Positions 26,942 through 35,204 of a stretch of 64,000 nucleotides of DNA are shown here, piece by piece. Position numbers and translations under genes: made by a program. The notes below the pieces were generated by a model that saw nothing but the letters and a program-made list of their open reading frames with translations, did not search any database and was not told the DNA's origin. Source of the stretch: Bradyrhizobium sp. AUGA SZCCT0176 (GTDB taxonomy: Bacteria > Pseudomonadota > Alphaproteobacteria > Rhizobiales > Xanthobacteraceae); assembly GCF_018130145.1 (NCBI RefSeq), contig NZ_JAFCMB010000014.1:1-64000 (forward strand), given 5' to 3'. Position 1 is the first letter of the stretch. Each line of letters opens with the position of its first letter.

Positions 26942-27026
26942 GGTGGGCAAAGGCGCTCGCGCCGTGCCCACCATCTGTCGACGTCGTGGTCTTGAATTGG
27001 TGGGCACGCTTCCGCTTTGTCCCCTA
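26938..27026. repeat. Family D palindromic repeat (copy 2)
   Basis: Starts gtagggtgggcaaaggcgct and ends ttgtcccctac. The TAG at 26939-26941, which terminates the uracil-DNA glycosylase, is the first trinucleotide of the repeat after its g. The far end is 11 bases from the stop codon of the convergent glycosyltransferase gene (27038). Confidence 0.85.
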
Positions 27027-27037
27027 CGGACCTGAGT

Positions 27038-28546
27038 CTACGGCGCTTTCGGCCGCACGATAGCCCAGCCGACGCGCAGCAGCGGCTGCCTTCCATTCAC
27101 CATCCATTCGAACGCGCGCGGCACTTCCGGCACGAGGCCGGGAAAGCGCAGTGCAATCTCGGGAGGTGGCGTGCCCGAGGTGTCGGAGGCGCGCCAGACC
27201 ACGACGCCGCCGGTTTCGTTGAACTTCGCGAGCGAAAGCCACGGCGTGCGTTCCGGCGTGGCGTCGAGCAACAGATGCGGCCGGCCTTTATCCATCGCGA
27301 CGAAGCTCGCGAGCTGCGGATCGCCGGCCACCGCGCGCAGCCGCTGGTTGGTGCGCCGCTCAAAGCTGTCGCCGAAGAAATGCGCGATCGTCCGCGCCGG
27401 CAGCGAGGTCGGCACTTCGGCGCCGCTGGTCCAGGGCAGGAACAGCGTGGCCGCGATGGCCACGAAAGCCGGGGCTGCGACCGCCGCGGCCCAGACCGTG
27501 CGGAGCAGCCGCTGGCGCCGCAGATACACGAGATCTCCGGTCGCCACGATCACGGCCAGCCCCGACATCAGCAAGGCAACGCCGGCGCCGCCGGTAACGC
27601 GCTCGAGATTGAACACGCCGGCAATCAGGCTGCCAAACAGCGCCGGGCCGATCGCGAACGTATAGACGAACTGGCGCGCCAGCGGATCGATCTGCGGCCG
27701 GTAGATGATCGGCGCTTCCTCGGCCTTGCGGACAAACGCGCCGGAGTTGAGGATCACCAGCAGCACGATGCCGGCCGTCGCCAGCGCCAGGCCGCCGAGC
27801 AGCCCGCCCCAGTGCATCGCCCTGCCCGCGAGATCATCGATACCCGGCAAGGGGGGCATCGCCAGCACGTCGGCGCGAACGACCCAGATCAGATAGGGCA
27901 GCACCAGTACCACGATCACCAGCAGCGCATACAGTGGATCCAGCGACATCAAGGTGCGCCGCCCGCGCGCGGTGGCGACGGCAAATCCGGCGATCAGCAG
28001 CAACAGCCCGAGCGCGGCCGACGTCGTCAGGAGCAACAGGCCCGCTTCGATCGACCAGGCGAACCAGGCGGTGCGCCGGTTCTGGCCGATCAATCGCCAG
28101 GAATGCAGCAGCAACAGCGCCCATAGCGGCCGCGCCAGCACCAGCGGGCCGAATTCGACGCCGGGCGAGCTGAAGGCCACCACCGTCATGCTCAAGAGCA
28201 CCGCGAGCACCGCCTGCTGACCGCCGACGATGGCGCGCGCGAGCTGATAGAAGCCCCAGAAAGTGACGACCGCGCAGATCTGCGCGAGCAGATAGACCCC
28301 GAACACATGATTGCCGGCCGCGCGGAAGGCGATGTCGGCAAGCCAGAACGCCAGCGGCGGGCCGAAATAGGTTCCGACCTGATATTCCCTGCCGAATGCC
28401 AGAACCGTGGCGATATCGCCGGGTGGGCTGCGATAGAGCAGCATCGGCAGGATCAGCCACATTGCCGCCTGCAGCAGCACCACGAGCCAGACCACCAGCC
28501 GCGGCCGGGCGCGGATCAGTTCGACAACCAGGGAGGTGAAACGCAT
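27038..28546 (-). CDS. GT-C-like multi-pass glycosyltransferase
   Basis: A 502-residue membrane protein with about 10 to 12 hydrophobic segments and an extracytoplasmic C-terminal domain (from about 400, PWTSGAEVPTSLPARTIAHFF...). The first luminal loop reads YRSPPGDIATVLAFGREYQ, in the place where ArnT/PMT-type GT-C enzymes carry their catalytic acidic residues; only one Asp (GDIAT) is present. The most likely role is transfer of a sugar from a polyprenyl carrier. Start chosen at the ATG 28546, just before MRFTSLVVELIRARPRL; a longer frame runs into a family E repeat. Confidence 0.7.
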   Translation of the reverse strand: MRFTSLVVELIRARPRLVVWLVVLLQAAMWLILPMLLYRSPPGDIATVLAFGREYQVGTYFGPPLAFWLADIAFRAAGNHVFGVYLLAQICAVVTFWGFYQLARAIVGGQQAVLAVLLSMTVVAFSSPGVEFGPLVLARPLWALLLLHSWRLIGQNRRTAWFAWSIEAGLLLLTTSAALGLLLLIAGFAVATARGRRTLMSLDPLYALLVIVVLVLPYLIWVVRADVLAMPPLPGIDDLAGRAMHWGGLLGGLALATAGIVLLVILNSGAFVRKAEEAPIIYRPQIDPLARQFVYTFAIGPALFGSLIAGVFNLERVTGGAGVALLMSGLAVIVATGDLVYLRRQRLLRTVWAAAVAAPAFVAIAATLFLPWTSGAEVPTSLPARTIAHFFGDSFERRTNQRLRAVAGDPQLASFVAMDKGRPHLLLDATPERTPWLSLAKFNETGGVVVWRASDTSGTPPPEIALRFPGLVPEVPRAFEWMVNGRQPLLRVGWAIVRPKAP

Positions 28547-28634
28547 GAAACGTCCGAGATGCGGGCGCCGATCCCGAGAGCCGGCCCTGTCCGAGCACGT
28601 TTGATAGAGCGCACCAGCCGCCGAGGCAACCATA

Positions 28635-28683
28635 GCGTTTTCAAGCGAGGTGGATACCGGCTCGCGTCAAGAAAACGCGTCAA
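28635..28683. repeat. Family E repeat (copy 2)
   Basis: Reads gcgttttcaagcgaggtgg...ataccggctcgcg...aagaaaacgcgtcaa, nearly identical to the copy at 13041-13089. It lies between the glycosyltransferase start and the rnhB stop (28695). Confidence 0.85.
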
Positions 28684-28694
28684 GGCAAAGTGCC

Positions 28695-29462
28695 TTAGGC
28701 GGTCGTCACAACCTCAGCGCTGATTTGCGTTTCGACCGTGAACAGATCGGGCTCAACGGTGCCGGGCTGATGTTTTTCACGCGCGGCGATGACGGGCGCG
28801 AAGAAACGGCGGTGGTGGACGCTGGGACCTAACCGGTCGAGCGCCTCGCGATGTTCCGGCACGGCGTAGCCCTTGTGGGTCTCGAACCCGTAGCCCGGGC
28901 AATCCAGCGCCAGCGCACACATCAGGCGGTCGCGCGTTACCTTGGCGATGATCGAAGCGGCCGCGATCGACATCACGATGCCATCGCCGCCGATCACGGC
29001 GTCGCAGTCGCACGGCGCTTCGATCCGGTCGCGGCCGTCGACGAACACATGTTTGGGGATTTCCGGCAGCGCGCGCACGGCGCGCGTCAGCGCCCACAGC
29101 GAGGCGCGCAGGATATTGTCGCGATCTATACGCGCCGGCGAGGCGAACGCGACCGCGAACGACGAGGTCGCGCAAATCTCTTCGAACAGCTCCTCGCGTC
29201 GCTCCGCCGTCAGCCGCTTCGAATCGTCGATGCCTTTGGGAATTCGTTTGGGATCAAGAATCACGGCGGCGGCCACCACCGGGCCGGCCAGGGGACCCCG
29301 CCCGGCCTCGTCGCAACCGGCGATCGGCCAGACGCCGCGCTTGATCAGCGCGCGCTCACGGCGAAAGCTCGGCGGTGCCACCGCGATCACGCCTTTCGGC
29401 AGTTTTGCCGATTTGGCGACCGGCTTGGCCGCTGGTTTCCTGGATGATTTTTCCCGAATCAT
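28695..29462 (-). CDS. rnhB: Ribonuclease HII
   Basis: A 255-residue enzyme that cuts the RNA strand of RNA-DNA hybrids and single ribonucleotides in DNA. Motif I is IAGCDEAGRGPLAGPVVAAAV (Asp-Glu pair), motif II is GIDDSKRLTAERREE and the metal ligand region continues with VFVDGRDRI and ASIIAKVTRDR. The N-terminus has a Lys/Ala tail (SRKPAAKPVAKSAKLPKG) of about 25 residues ahead of the fold. The family is usually about 200-230 residues, so tail and end explain the excess. ATG at 29462 is preferred; GTG at 29483 is in frame. Confidence 0.94.
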   Translation of the reverse strand: MIREKSSRKPAAKPVAKSAKLPKGVIAVAPPSFRRERALIKRGVWPIAGCDEAGRGPLAGPVVAAAVILDPKRIPKGIDDSKRLTAERREELFEEICATSSFAVAFASPARIDRDNILRASLWALTRAVRALPEIPKHVFVDGRDRIEAPCDCDAVIGGDGIVMSIAAASIIAKVTRDRLMCALALDCPGYGFETHKGYAVPEHREALDRLGPSVHHRRFFAPVIAAREKHQPGTVEPDLFTVETQISAEVVTTA

Positions 29463-29549
29463 GCCGGGATGGTGGGCAAGCACGCGCCAGCGCGCAACCG
29501 GGAACCGGGTGCAATTCCCGTTATTCAGTCACGACAGATCGGCACTGAC

Positions 29550-30005
29550 CTAATCCGCCAAATGCACCCGCCGGTCTTCGCCGACCTCGATGCCGGGGGC
29601 GACCACGACTTCCCAGGGATGATTGTCAGGATCGGCGAAATATCCGGAGTAGCCGCCATAAGCCGTCTCATGCGCGGCCTTGAGCAGCGAGGCGCCCTTG
29701 GCGATCGCGAAATCCAGCACGGTGTCGACTTCCTCGCGTGAGGCGCAATTCCACGCCAGCGTCACGCCGCGGAAGGTCTTGGGCCGCGGATGGTCCGGCA
29801 GCGTTGCGTCCTGTGCCAGCTGATCCCACGGGAACAGCCCGATCACGGGGCCGCCGGTGTCGAAGAAGGCAACCGCCTCGCCGGTCGAGCGAATTCTTCG
29901 CGCAAAACCCAGCGCTTCATAAAAGGCGATGCTGGCGCGCATGTTGCTGACGCCGAGGGTGATGACGGTCAGTCGCGGGATTGGGGTCTTCAACTCGTTA
30001 CTCAT
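29550..30005 (-). CDS. VOC family (glyoxalase-like) protein
   Basis: A 151-residue vicinal oxygen chelate protein with two beta-alpha-beta-beta-beta modules: the first is TVITLGVSNMRASIAFYEALGFARR, the second ends with YFADPDNHPWEVVVAPG. The His and Glu of HPWEV are the usual metal ligand positions of this fold. The substrate is unknown; such proteins include glyoxalases, dioxygenases and antibiotic-binding proteins. It lies between rnhB and the radical SAM gene on the same strand, 32 bases from the latter. Confidence 0.85.
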   Translation of the reverse strand: MSNELKTPIPRLTVITLGVSNMRASIAFYEALGFARRIRSTGEAVAFFDTGGPVIGLFPWDQLAQDATLPDHPRPKTFRGVTLAWNCASREEVDTVLDFAIAKGASLLKAAHETAYGGYSGYFADPDNHPWEVVVAPGIEVGEDRRVHLAD

Positions 30006-30037
30006 CCTGCCGATCCTTGGCACTCACGCTACCAAAA

Positions 30038-31198
30038 TCAAAACAAGCTCAACTGCTGACCGTTTCGCTTCGGCTTGACGAAATGGTCGGTGGTCAGTTT
30101 CAGGCGCCGCTTGTTCAGTCCAAGCTTCTCGCAGGCGATTTCGAAGCGGCGTCCGATCATCCAGGCCATCGGCCCGGTTCCCTTCATCCGGGTTCCCCAT
30201 TGCGAGTCGTAGTCGCGGCCGCCGCGCATGTCGCGGATCAAGGTGAAGACGTGGCGATAACGGTCGGGATAATTCGCCATCAGCCACTCGCGGAAGAGAT
30301 CGCGCACTTCCAGCGGCAGCCGTAGCAGCACATAACTCGCCTCTTTCGCGCCGGCATGGGCCGCGGCATCGAGGATGCGTTCGATCTCGGAATCGTTCAG
30401 CGCGGGGATCACAGGCGCGACCATCACGGTTGCCGGAATGCCGGCCTCCGCCAGTTGCCGTATCGCCTCCAGCCGCTTCGGCGGCGTCGAGGCTCGCGGC
30501 TCCATGGTGCGCGCGAGTTTGGCATCGAGCGTCGTCACGGACAGTGCGACCTTGACCAGATTGCGTTTTGCCATCCGCTGGAGGATGTCGATGTCGCGCG
30601 TCACCAGCGCCGATTTGGTGACAATGCCGACCGGATGGCCGGCACGTTCCAGCACTTCGAGAATGCCGCGCATGATCTTGTATTTGCGCTCGATGGGTTG
30701 ATAGGGATCCGTATTGGTGCCGATCGCGATCATGCGCGGTTCGTAGCCCGATGCCGCCAGTTCCTTTTCCAGCAACTCCGGCGCATCGGGCTTGGCGAGC
30801 AGCTGGGTTTCAAAATCAAGTCCGGGCGACAGCCCGAGATAGGCGTGGGTCGGCCGCGCGAAGCAGTAGACGCAGCCATGCTCGCAGCCGCGATAGGGGT
30901 TGATCGAGCGGTCGAAGCCGATATCGGGCGAGTCGTTGCGGGTGATGACCTTGCGCGAGGTGTCGAGCCCGACCGTGGTCTTGAACGGCGGCAGGTCTTC
31001 GAGGCTCTGCCAGCCATCGTCGAAGACGACGCGGGCTTCGGCCTCGAAGCGGCCGCTGTCGTTGGACTGGGCGCCGCGGCCACGCCGCCGCTCGCGCTCG
31101 ATCGCGACCGCCAGCTCAGGAAAAGGATTAGCACCCGCCGGTTCGGAGGGCGCCGTGACCGGCGGGTGCTTGAGGGCATGAGAGGATGCTCGGCTCAT
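30038..31198 (-). CDS. PA0069-family radical SAM protein (SplB-like)
   Basis: A 386-residue iron-sulphur enzyme. The radical SAM motif is CEHGCVYC (Cys105, Cys109, Cys112), in the context NPYRGCEHGCVYCFARPTHAY that is typical of the PA0069 group, whose members resemble spore photoproduct lyase. Further conserved strands are AIGTNTDPYQPIERKYKIMRG and VMVAPVIPALNDSEI. The reaction is unknown. Its ATG at 31198 lies 24 bases from a GTTC-N7-GTTC box, which implies LexA control and a link with DNA damage. The VOC gene follows 32 bases downstream. Confidence 0.88.
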   Translation of the reverse strand: MSRASSHALKHPPVTAPSEPAGANPFPELAVAIERERRRGRGAQSNDSGRFEAEARVVFDDGWQSLEDLPPFKTTVGLDTSRKVITRNDSPDIGFDRSINPYRGCEHGCVYCFARPTHAYLGLSPGLDFETQLLAKPDAPELLEKELAASGYEPRMIAIGTNTDPYQPIERKYKIMRGILEVLERAGHPVGIVTKSALVTRDIDILQRMAKRNLVKVALSVTTLDAKLARTMEPRASTPPKRLEAIRQLAEAGIPATVMVAPVIPALNDSEIERILDAAAHAGAKEASYVLLRLPLEVRDLFREWLMANYPDRYRHVFTLIRDMRGGRDYDSQWGTRMKGTGPMAWMIGRRFEIACEKLGLNKRRLKLTTDHFVKPKRNGQQLSLF

Positions 31199-31221
31199 GC
31201 AGGGAACGTAACACGCGCTGA

Positions 31222-31236
31222 GAACAAATCAAGAAC
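31222..31236 (-). promoter_or_regulatory. SOS (LexA) box of the radical SAM gene
   Basis: The plus strand reads GAAC-aaatcaa-GAAC, which on the minus strand is GTTC-N7-GTTC, the alphaproteobacterial LexA operator. It lies 24 bases upstream of the start codon of the radical SAM gene, where it would block transcription. The pattern is exact in both half sites. Confidence 0.75.
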
Positions 31237-31352
31237 ATCATTTGAAAAATCCACAGCATGGCTGCCGCAAAAATCTGCACGGCAACGGATGTTTTGAATG
31301 TGACAAGGTGATAACAAGCGGCGTTTTTCACCGTTTGAGCCAACGAAGCCTC

Positions 31353-31925
31353 ATGCTGAGCGTGATCATCCCGACCGAAGGCGTCGAACAGCCCGCCGTC
31401 GCTACCCTGGCGGCGCTGGTGCCGGGAGCCGCCGCCGGTTTGATCCGCGAAGTGGTGCTGGTGGACCGCACCGCGAACGGCGTGATCGAGCGCGTGGCCG
31501 ACGTAGCGGGCTGCCGCTTCATGGCGTTTGAAGGCAGCCGTGCCGCGGCGCTCGCCGCCGGTGCCCGGCAAGCGCGCTCGCCCTGGCTGATGTTCCTGCA
31601 TGCCGGCGCCGTGCTCGACTCGGGCTGGATCGAAGAGACCGCGCAATTCATCCAGGGTGTAGCGGCCAGCGGCCGGCCCCGCGCCGGTATCTTCCGCTAT
31701 GCCCGCTCGCCTTATTCCGACGCTAGTTTCCGCGATGGCCTCAAATTCATCGCCCGCATGGTTACGGGGCCCTCGGCGGAACAGGGTCTTCTCATTGCGC
31801 ACGATCATTACGACCGGCTCGGCGGCTACCGGCCGGACGTCCGCCGTTCCGAAGCCCGGCTGCTGCGCCAGCTCGGCCGGCGCTCCCGCACCATGCTGCG
31901 CAGCCGGATCATGGTGGTAGCCTAG
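31353..31925 (+). CDS. Small family-2-like glycosyltransferase
   Basis: A 190-residue protein starting MLSVIIPTEGVEQP, the typical first strand of a GT2 fold. It continues with EVVLVDRTANGVIE and ARSPWLMFLHAGAVLDSGWIEE, where a DXD motif is replaced by HAG. The enzyme is shorter than usual GT2 proteins (200-350 residues) and lacks the standard Asp-x-Asp motif, so it may be inactive or bind another ligand. ATG at 31353 is chosen; the track upstream to 31242 has no conserved part. It is divergent from the radical SAM gene and may share its regulation. Confidence 0.72.
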   Translation: MLSVIIPTEGVEQPAVATLAALVPGAAAGLIREVVLVDRTANGVIERVADVAGCRFMAFEGSRAAALAAGARQARSPWLMFLHAGAVLDSGWIEETAQFIQGVAASGRPRAGIFRYARSPYSDASFRDGLKFIARMVTGPSAEQGLLIAHDHYDRLGGYRPDVRRSEARLLRQLGRRSRTMLRSRIMVVA

Positions 31926-32035
31926 GCGCCTCCGCCAGCGCGTTCACGCGCGTCTTCGACACCGGGGGCTCAGACACAAAATCGCGAAAACAACCCCATG
32001 CAAAGTAGCACGGGTTCGGTTCGCATCTGAATATA

Positions 32036-32071
32036 CTTGCCAAAGTCAAATAATTATATGACATTGGCAAG
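32036..32071. promoter_or_regulatory. Operator-like dyad upstream of the MarR-GNAT gene
   Basis: Arms cttgccaaagtca (32036-32048) and tgacattggcaag (32059-32071) are complementary except for one central base pair and are separated by an AT-rich 10-base spacer (aataattata). The dyad ends 14 bases before the ATG at 32086, where a bound repressor would block transcription or ribosome access. It is most likely the autoregulatory operator of the MarR-type regulator. Confidence 0.78.
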
Positions 32072-32085
32072 AATTGAGGTGCGCC

Positions 32086-33012
32086 ATGTCCGAGAATAAT
32101 TCCGATGAAGCAGTCGCGGCGGTCCGCGCCTTCAATCGCTTCTACACCCGCAAGCTCGGCGTGCTCGACCAGCAACTCATGAAGAGTCCGTTCTCGCTCA
32201 GCGAGGCGCGGGTGCTGTACGAGCTCGCCTATCGCGAAGACCTCTCGGCCAAGGAGATCGGCGCCGAACTCGGGCTCGATGCCGGCTATCTCAGCCGGAT
32301 CGTGCAAAACTTCGATGAGAATGGATTGCTCACCCGCAAGCCGCTGCCGGCGGACCGGCGGCAATTCCGGCTCGCCCTGACGCCCAAGGGACGCCAGACC
32401 TTCACCAAACTCGAGCGCAGCATGCAGGACGACATCGGTGCGATGCTGGCCGCGTTGCCGCGCGGCGGCAGCCAGAAGCTCGTCGGCGCGATGGCCGAGA
32501 TCGAGCGGCTGCTCGGCGTATCAGGCGCGGCGGCGCCAGCGATCCTGCGCACCCACCGCCCCGGCGACATGGGCTGGGTGGTGCAGAGCCACGGCGCCTT
32601 CTACGCCAGCGAATATGGCTTTGACTCCTCGTTCGAAGCGCTGGTGGCGGAGATCGCGGCGAAATTCCTGACCTCGTTCGACGCCTCGCGCGAGCGCTGC
32701 TGGATTGCCGAGCAGGGCGGCGTCCAGGTCGGCTCGGTCTTTGTGGTCAAGCATAGCGACGATGTCGCCAAGCTGCGCCTGCTTCTGGTCGATCCGGCCG
32801 GACGCGGCCAGCGATTGGGCCAGCAGCTGGTCGCCGAATGCGTCGCCTTCGCGCGGGCGACCGGCTATCGCAGGATGACGCTGTGGACCCAGAGCATCCT
32901 GGTCGCCGCCCGCAAGATCTATCAGGACGCCGGCTTTAAGCTGGTCGCGACCGAGCCGCATCGAAGTTTTGGTCAAAGTTTGGTTGGCGAGACCTGGGAA
33001 CGCGAACTGTGA
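32086..33012 (+). CDS. MarR-GNAT bifunctional regulator/acetyltransferase
   Basis: A 308-residue protein. The first half is a MarR winged helix-turn-helix (helix and wing at EDLSAKEIGAELGLDAGYLSRIVQNFDENGLLTR and KPLPADRRQFRLALTPKG, about residues 49-100). The second half from about residue 150 is a GNAT acetyltransferase with the acetyl-CoA loop DPAGRGQRLGQQLVAECVAFA (R/Q-x-x-G-x-G/A). Both parts look intact. Start ATG at 32086 with GAGGTG nine bases upstream; the in-frame start at 32074 is inside the spacer after the dyad. The substrate of the acetyltransferase is unknown. A 50-residue gene overlaps its stop codon. Confidence 0.88.
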   Translation: MSENNSDEAVAAVRAFNRFYTRKLGVLDQQLMKSPFSLSEARVLYELAYREDLSAKEIGAELGLDAGYLSRIVQNFDENGLLTRKPLPADRRQFRLALTPKGRQTFTKLERSMQDDIGAMLAALPRGGSQKLVGAMAEIERLLGVSGAAAPAILRTHRPGDMGWVVQSHGAFYASEYGFDSSFEALVAEIAAKFLTSFDASRERCWIAEQGGVQVGSVFVVKHSDDVAKLRLLLVDPAGRGQRLGQQLVAECVAFARATGYRRMTLWTQSILVAARKIYQDAGFKLVATEPHRSFGQSLVGETWEREL

Positions 33013-33161
33013 AGCCGGGGCGTCGCGACACGCCGCGGCGCGTCACGCCGGACCTGCTCGATTTCTACATCAAGAGAGCGCATCAGCTGCGCGAAGACGC
33101 GTGGCGCGACATGTGGCGCGGATTGTGGGCTTTGCTGACCAAGGTCATCGCCCGCAAATAA
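33009..33161 (+). CDS. 50-residue basic small protein overlapping the MarR-GNAT gene
   Basis: Reads MKPGRRDTPRRVTPDLLDFY and ends LLTKVIARK. The start is GTG at 33009, within the sequence GTGA that also holds the TGA of the upstream gene, the classic overlap of coupled genes. The product is arginine-rich with four Trp and a helical amphipathic end (EDAWRDMWRGLWALL). It has no family that I know. It would be made together with the MarR-GNAT protein. Confidence 0.6.
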   Translation: MKPGRRDTPRRVTPDLLDFYIKRAHQLREDAWRDMWRGLWALLTKVIARK

Positions 33162-33170
33162 CGGAAGTCC

Positions 33171-33252
33171 GTAGGATGGGTAGAGCGAAGCGAAACCCAT
33201 CGCAACACCGGGACTCGCAATGATGGGTTTCGCTTCGCTCTACCCATCCTAC
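33171..33252. repeat. Family D palindromic repeat (copy 3)
   Basis: Starts gtaggatgggtagagcgaag and ends gcttcgctctacccatcctac; the arms are complementary over at least 20 bases. It begins ten bases after the stop of the 50-residue gene and ends eight bases before the moaB stop codon. Confidence 0.9.
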
Positions 33253-33260
33253 GGATACGG

Positions 33261-33824
33261 CTACACCGACGCTCCCTTGGCCTTTGGGCGGCGCAGATGC
33301 TCGTCGAGCCGCGGCATGATCTCGACGAAATTGCACGGGCGGGTGCGGTAATCGAGCTGGGCGGCGAGGATGCCGTCCCAGCCGTCGCGGCAGGCGCCGG
33401 GCGAGCCCGGCAGGCAGAAGATGAAGGTCGCACCCGCGACCCCGGCGGTGGCGCGGCTCTGCACCGTCGAGGCGCCGATCTTGGCGTAGCTCAGCATGTG
33501 GAAGGCGGTGGAGAAACCGTCCATCCGCTTCTCGAACAGCGGCTCGACCGCCTCCGGCGTGACGTCGCGGCCGGTAAAACCAGTGCCGCCTGTCGTGATG
33601 ATGGCATCGACACCAGGATCGGCGATCCACCTTCGGATGATGACGCGGATCGCATCGACGTCGTCGACGATGATTTCGCGCGCCGCGAGATGATGGCCGG
33701 CGGCGACCAGCCGCTCCGCCAGCGTCGCCCCCGACTTGTCATCGGCAAGCGCGCGCGTGTCCGAGATCGTCAGCACGGCGATATTGAGCGGTACGAATTG
33801 TTTGGTTTCGTCGATGGAGGACAT
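33261..33824 (-). CDS. moaB: Molybdenum cofactor biosynthesis protein MoaB
   Basis: A 187-residue protein of the MoaB/MogA fold, which adenylates molybdopterin before molybdenum insertion. Marks are NIAVLTISDTRA, DAIITTGGTGFTGRDVTPEAV and the C-terminal FCLPGSPGACRDGWDGI. It starts ATG at 33824. Palindromic repeats of families C and D flank it on both sides. It is cytoplasmic. In alphaproteobacteria MoaB often replaces or accompanies MogA. Confidence 0.93.
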   Translation of the reverse strand: MSSIDETKQFVPLNIAVLTISDTRALADDKSGATLAERLVAAGHHLAAREIIVDDVDAIRVIIRRWIADPGVDAIITTGGTGFTGRDVTPEAVEPLFEKRMDGFSTAFHMLSYAKIGASTVQSRATAGVAGATFIFCLPGSPGACRDGWDGILAAQLDYRTRPCNFVEIMPRLDEHLRRPKAKGASV

Positions 33825-33838
33825 GATTTCTTCTTCTC

Positions 33839-33960
33839 GTCATGCCCGGTCTTGTGCCGGGCATCCACGTCTTAAAGTCTCTCAAAAAGCAAAGACGTGG
33901 ATGGCCGGGCATAGCCGTGAAGGACGGCGTCGCTTCACTCGCCTACGCCCTGCCATGACG
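33839..33960. repeat. Family C palindromic repeat (copy 2, extended)
   Basis: Starts cgtcatgcccggtcttgtgc, includes ccgggcatccacgtctt and the complementary aagacgtggatggccgggca, and ends gccatgacg at 33960. It lies between the moaB start and the peptidase 3' end. Confidence 0.8.
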
Positions 33961-33985
33961 CCAATCCTTGTCGAGCTACCGCGTT

Positions 33986-34921
33986 CTACATCGCCCCCGC
34001 GGCAAACGTATTGCAGGACTGCACGGTGCCCTGCTTGTAGCCGGTCATGAACCATTGCTTGCGCTGTGCGGCGGAGCCGTGGGTGAATGAATCAGGCACC
34101 ACCCTGCCCGTCGCCTTGCGCTGCAGCGTGTCATCGCCGATCGCGGTCGCCGTAGTCAGCGCGGCTTCGATATCGCCGGGTTCGACGAAGCCCGGACGTT
34201 TCTTTTCCTCGCGGTTGACCCAGACGCCGGACAGGCAATCCGCCTGCAACTCGACCTTGACCTGCAGCGCGTTGGCTTCCGCCTTGCTGCCGGCCTGCTC
34301 CTGCATCCGCTGCACGCGCGGCAGGATGCCGAGCAGGTTCTGGATGTGATGGCCGGCCTCATGCGCGATGATATAGGCGGTGGTGAATTTGCAGGAGCTG
34401 CCCGAACAGCCGCGAAACTTCGTCTCGACGTCGCGGAAGAACTGGGTGTCGAGGAAGATCTGCTTGTCCGGCGGGCAGTAGAACGGTCCCATCGCCGACT
34501 GCGCCATGCCGCAGCGCCCGCCATTGGTGGCGTTGCGGAACAGCACGATGCGCGGTCCCTTGTAGGTTTGCCCACTGGCCTGGAAGATCTCGTTCCAGCG
34601 ATCGTCGATCTCGCCGAGCACGCCGGCGATCATGCTGCCCATCTCGTCCTTGGGCGCGCCTGTGGTGGCCGGGCCCGACTTGCGCTCGGTCTGGTAGGTC
34701 GGCGCCTGCTGGCTGCCGCCGGTGAGAATTTCCGCGCCGCCGATCAGGATGCGCGGGTCGATGCCGAAGGCATAGCCGAGCAGGCCGAGCACGATGATGG
34801 TGCCGATGCCGAGCCCGCCACCGCCGCCCATCGGAATGCCGAAGCCGCCGCCACCACCACCACCGCTGTCATCGCGACGGTCGTCGATAGAGTCGCTGCG
34901 GCGGAAGTCATCGTAACGCAT
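33986..34921 (-). CDS. Neutral zinc metallopeptidase (YpfJ/KPN_02809 type)
   Basis: A 311-residue protein. The N-terminal 40 residues are acidic and glycine-rich (DSIDDRRDDSGGGGGGGFG) and are followed by one membrane helix (LGIGTIIVLGLLGYAFGI). The catalytic domain has the zinc motif YIIAHEAGHHIQNLLG, with a following acidic region (AECQ-type pattern not certain). Conserved pieces are NGGRCGMAQSAMGPFYCPPDKQIFLD and LQADCLSGVWVNREEKKRPGFVEPGD. Such proteins are exported metallopeptidases of unknown target. Stop and start are flanked by a family C repeat and by the ccrM upstream region. Confidence 0.87.
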   Translation of the reverse strand: MRYDDFRRSDSIDDRRDDSGGGGGGGFGIPMGGGGGLGIGTIIVLGLLGYAFGIDPRILIGGAEILTGGSQQAPTYQTERKSGPATTGAPKDEMGSMIAGVLGEIDDRWNEIFQASGQTYKGPRIVLFRNATNGGRCGMAQSAMGPFYCPPDKQIFLDTQFFRDVETKFRGCSGSSCKFTTAYIIAHEAGHHIQNLLGILPRVQRMQEQAGSKAEANALQVKVELQADCLSGVWVNREEKKRPGFVEPGDIEAALTTATAIGDDTLQRKATGRVVPDSFTHGSAAQRKQWFMTGYKQGTVQSCNTFAAGAM

Positions 34922-35076
34922 GGCGCAAATTCCTCATCCCGGCGGATTGCCCTTGGATACCCAACGCGGCACAGACGTAAAATTTCCATTCCATTAATCA
35001 ATAACCCGCCCGGCAATTATTGCCTAGCGCCGTTTCCATTCCGATTGAATCGGAACGGGGCGCCAGATTCTTGATT

Positions 35077-35150
35077 TGACGCGTTTTCCTGACGCGAACC
35101 GGCATCCATCCCGCATCAAGTGCGGGACAGGCCTCGCTGCAAATCGCTTT
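35077..35150. repeat. Family E repeat with an inserted hairpin (copy 3)
   Basis: Starts ttgacgcgttttcctgacgc, as the other family E units do in inverse orientation, but after ccggcatcc it carries a hairpin tcccgca-tcaag-tgcggga and then finishes with ctgcaaatcgcttta. It is therefore a composite. It sits in the 378-base gap upstream of ccrM (34922-35300). Confidence 0.65.
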
Positions 35151-35204
35151 AGTGCGCTTAAACGCTAATCAGCCCCGGCAAATCTGTCCGAGCAGCAATA
35201 CTGA

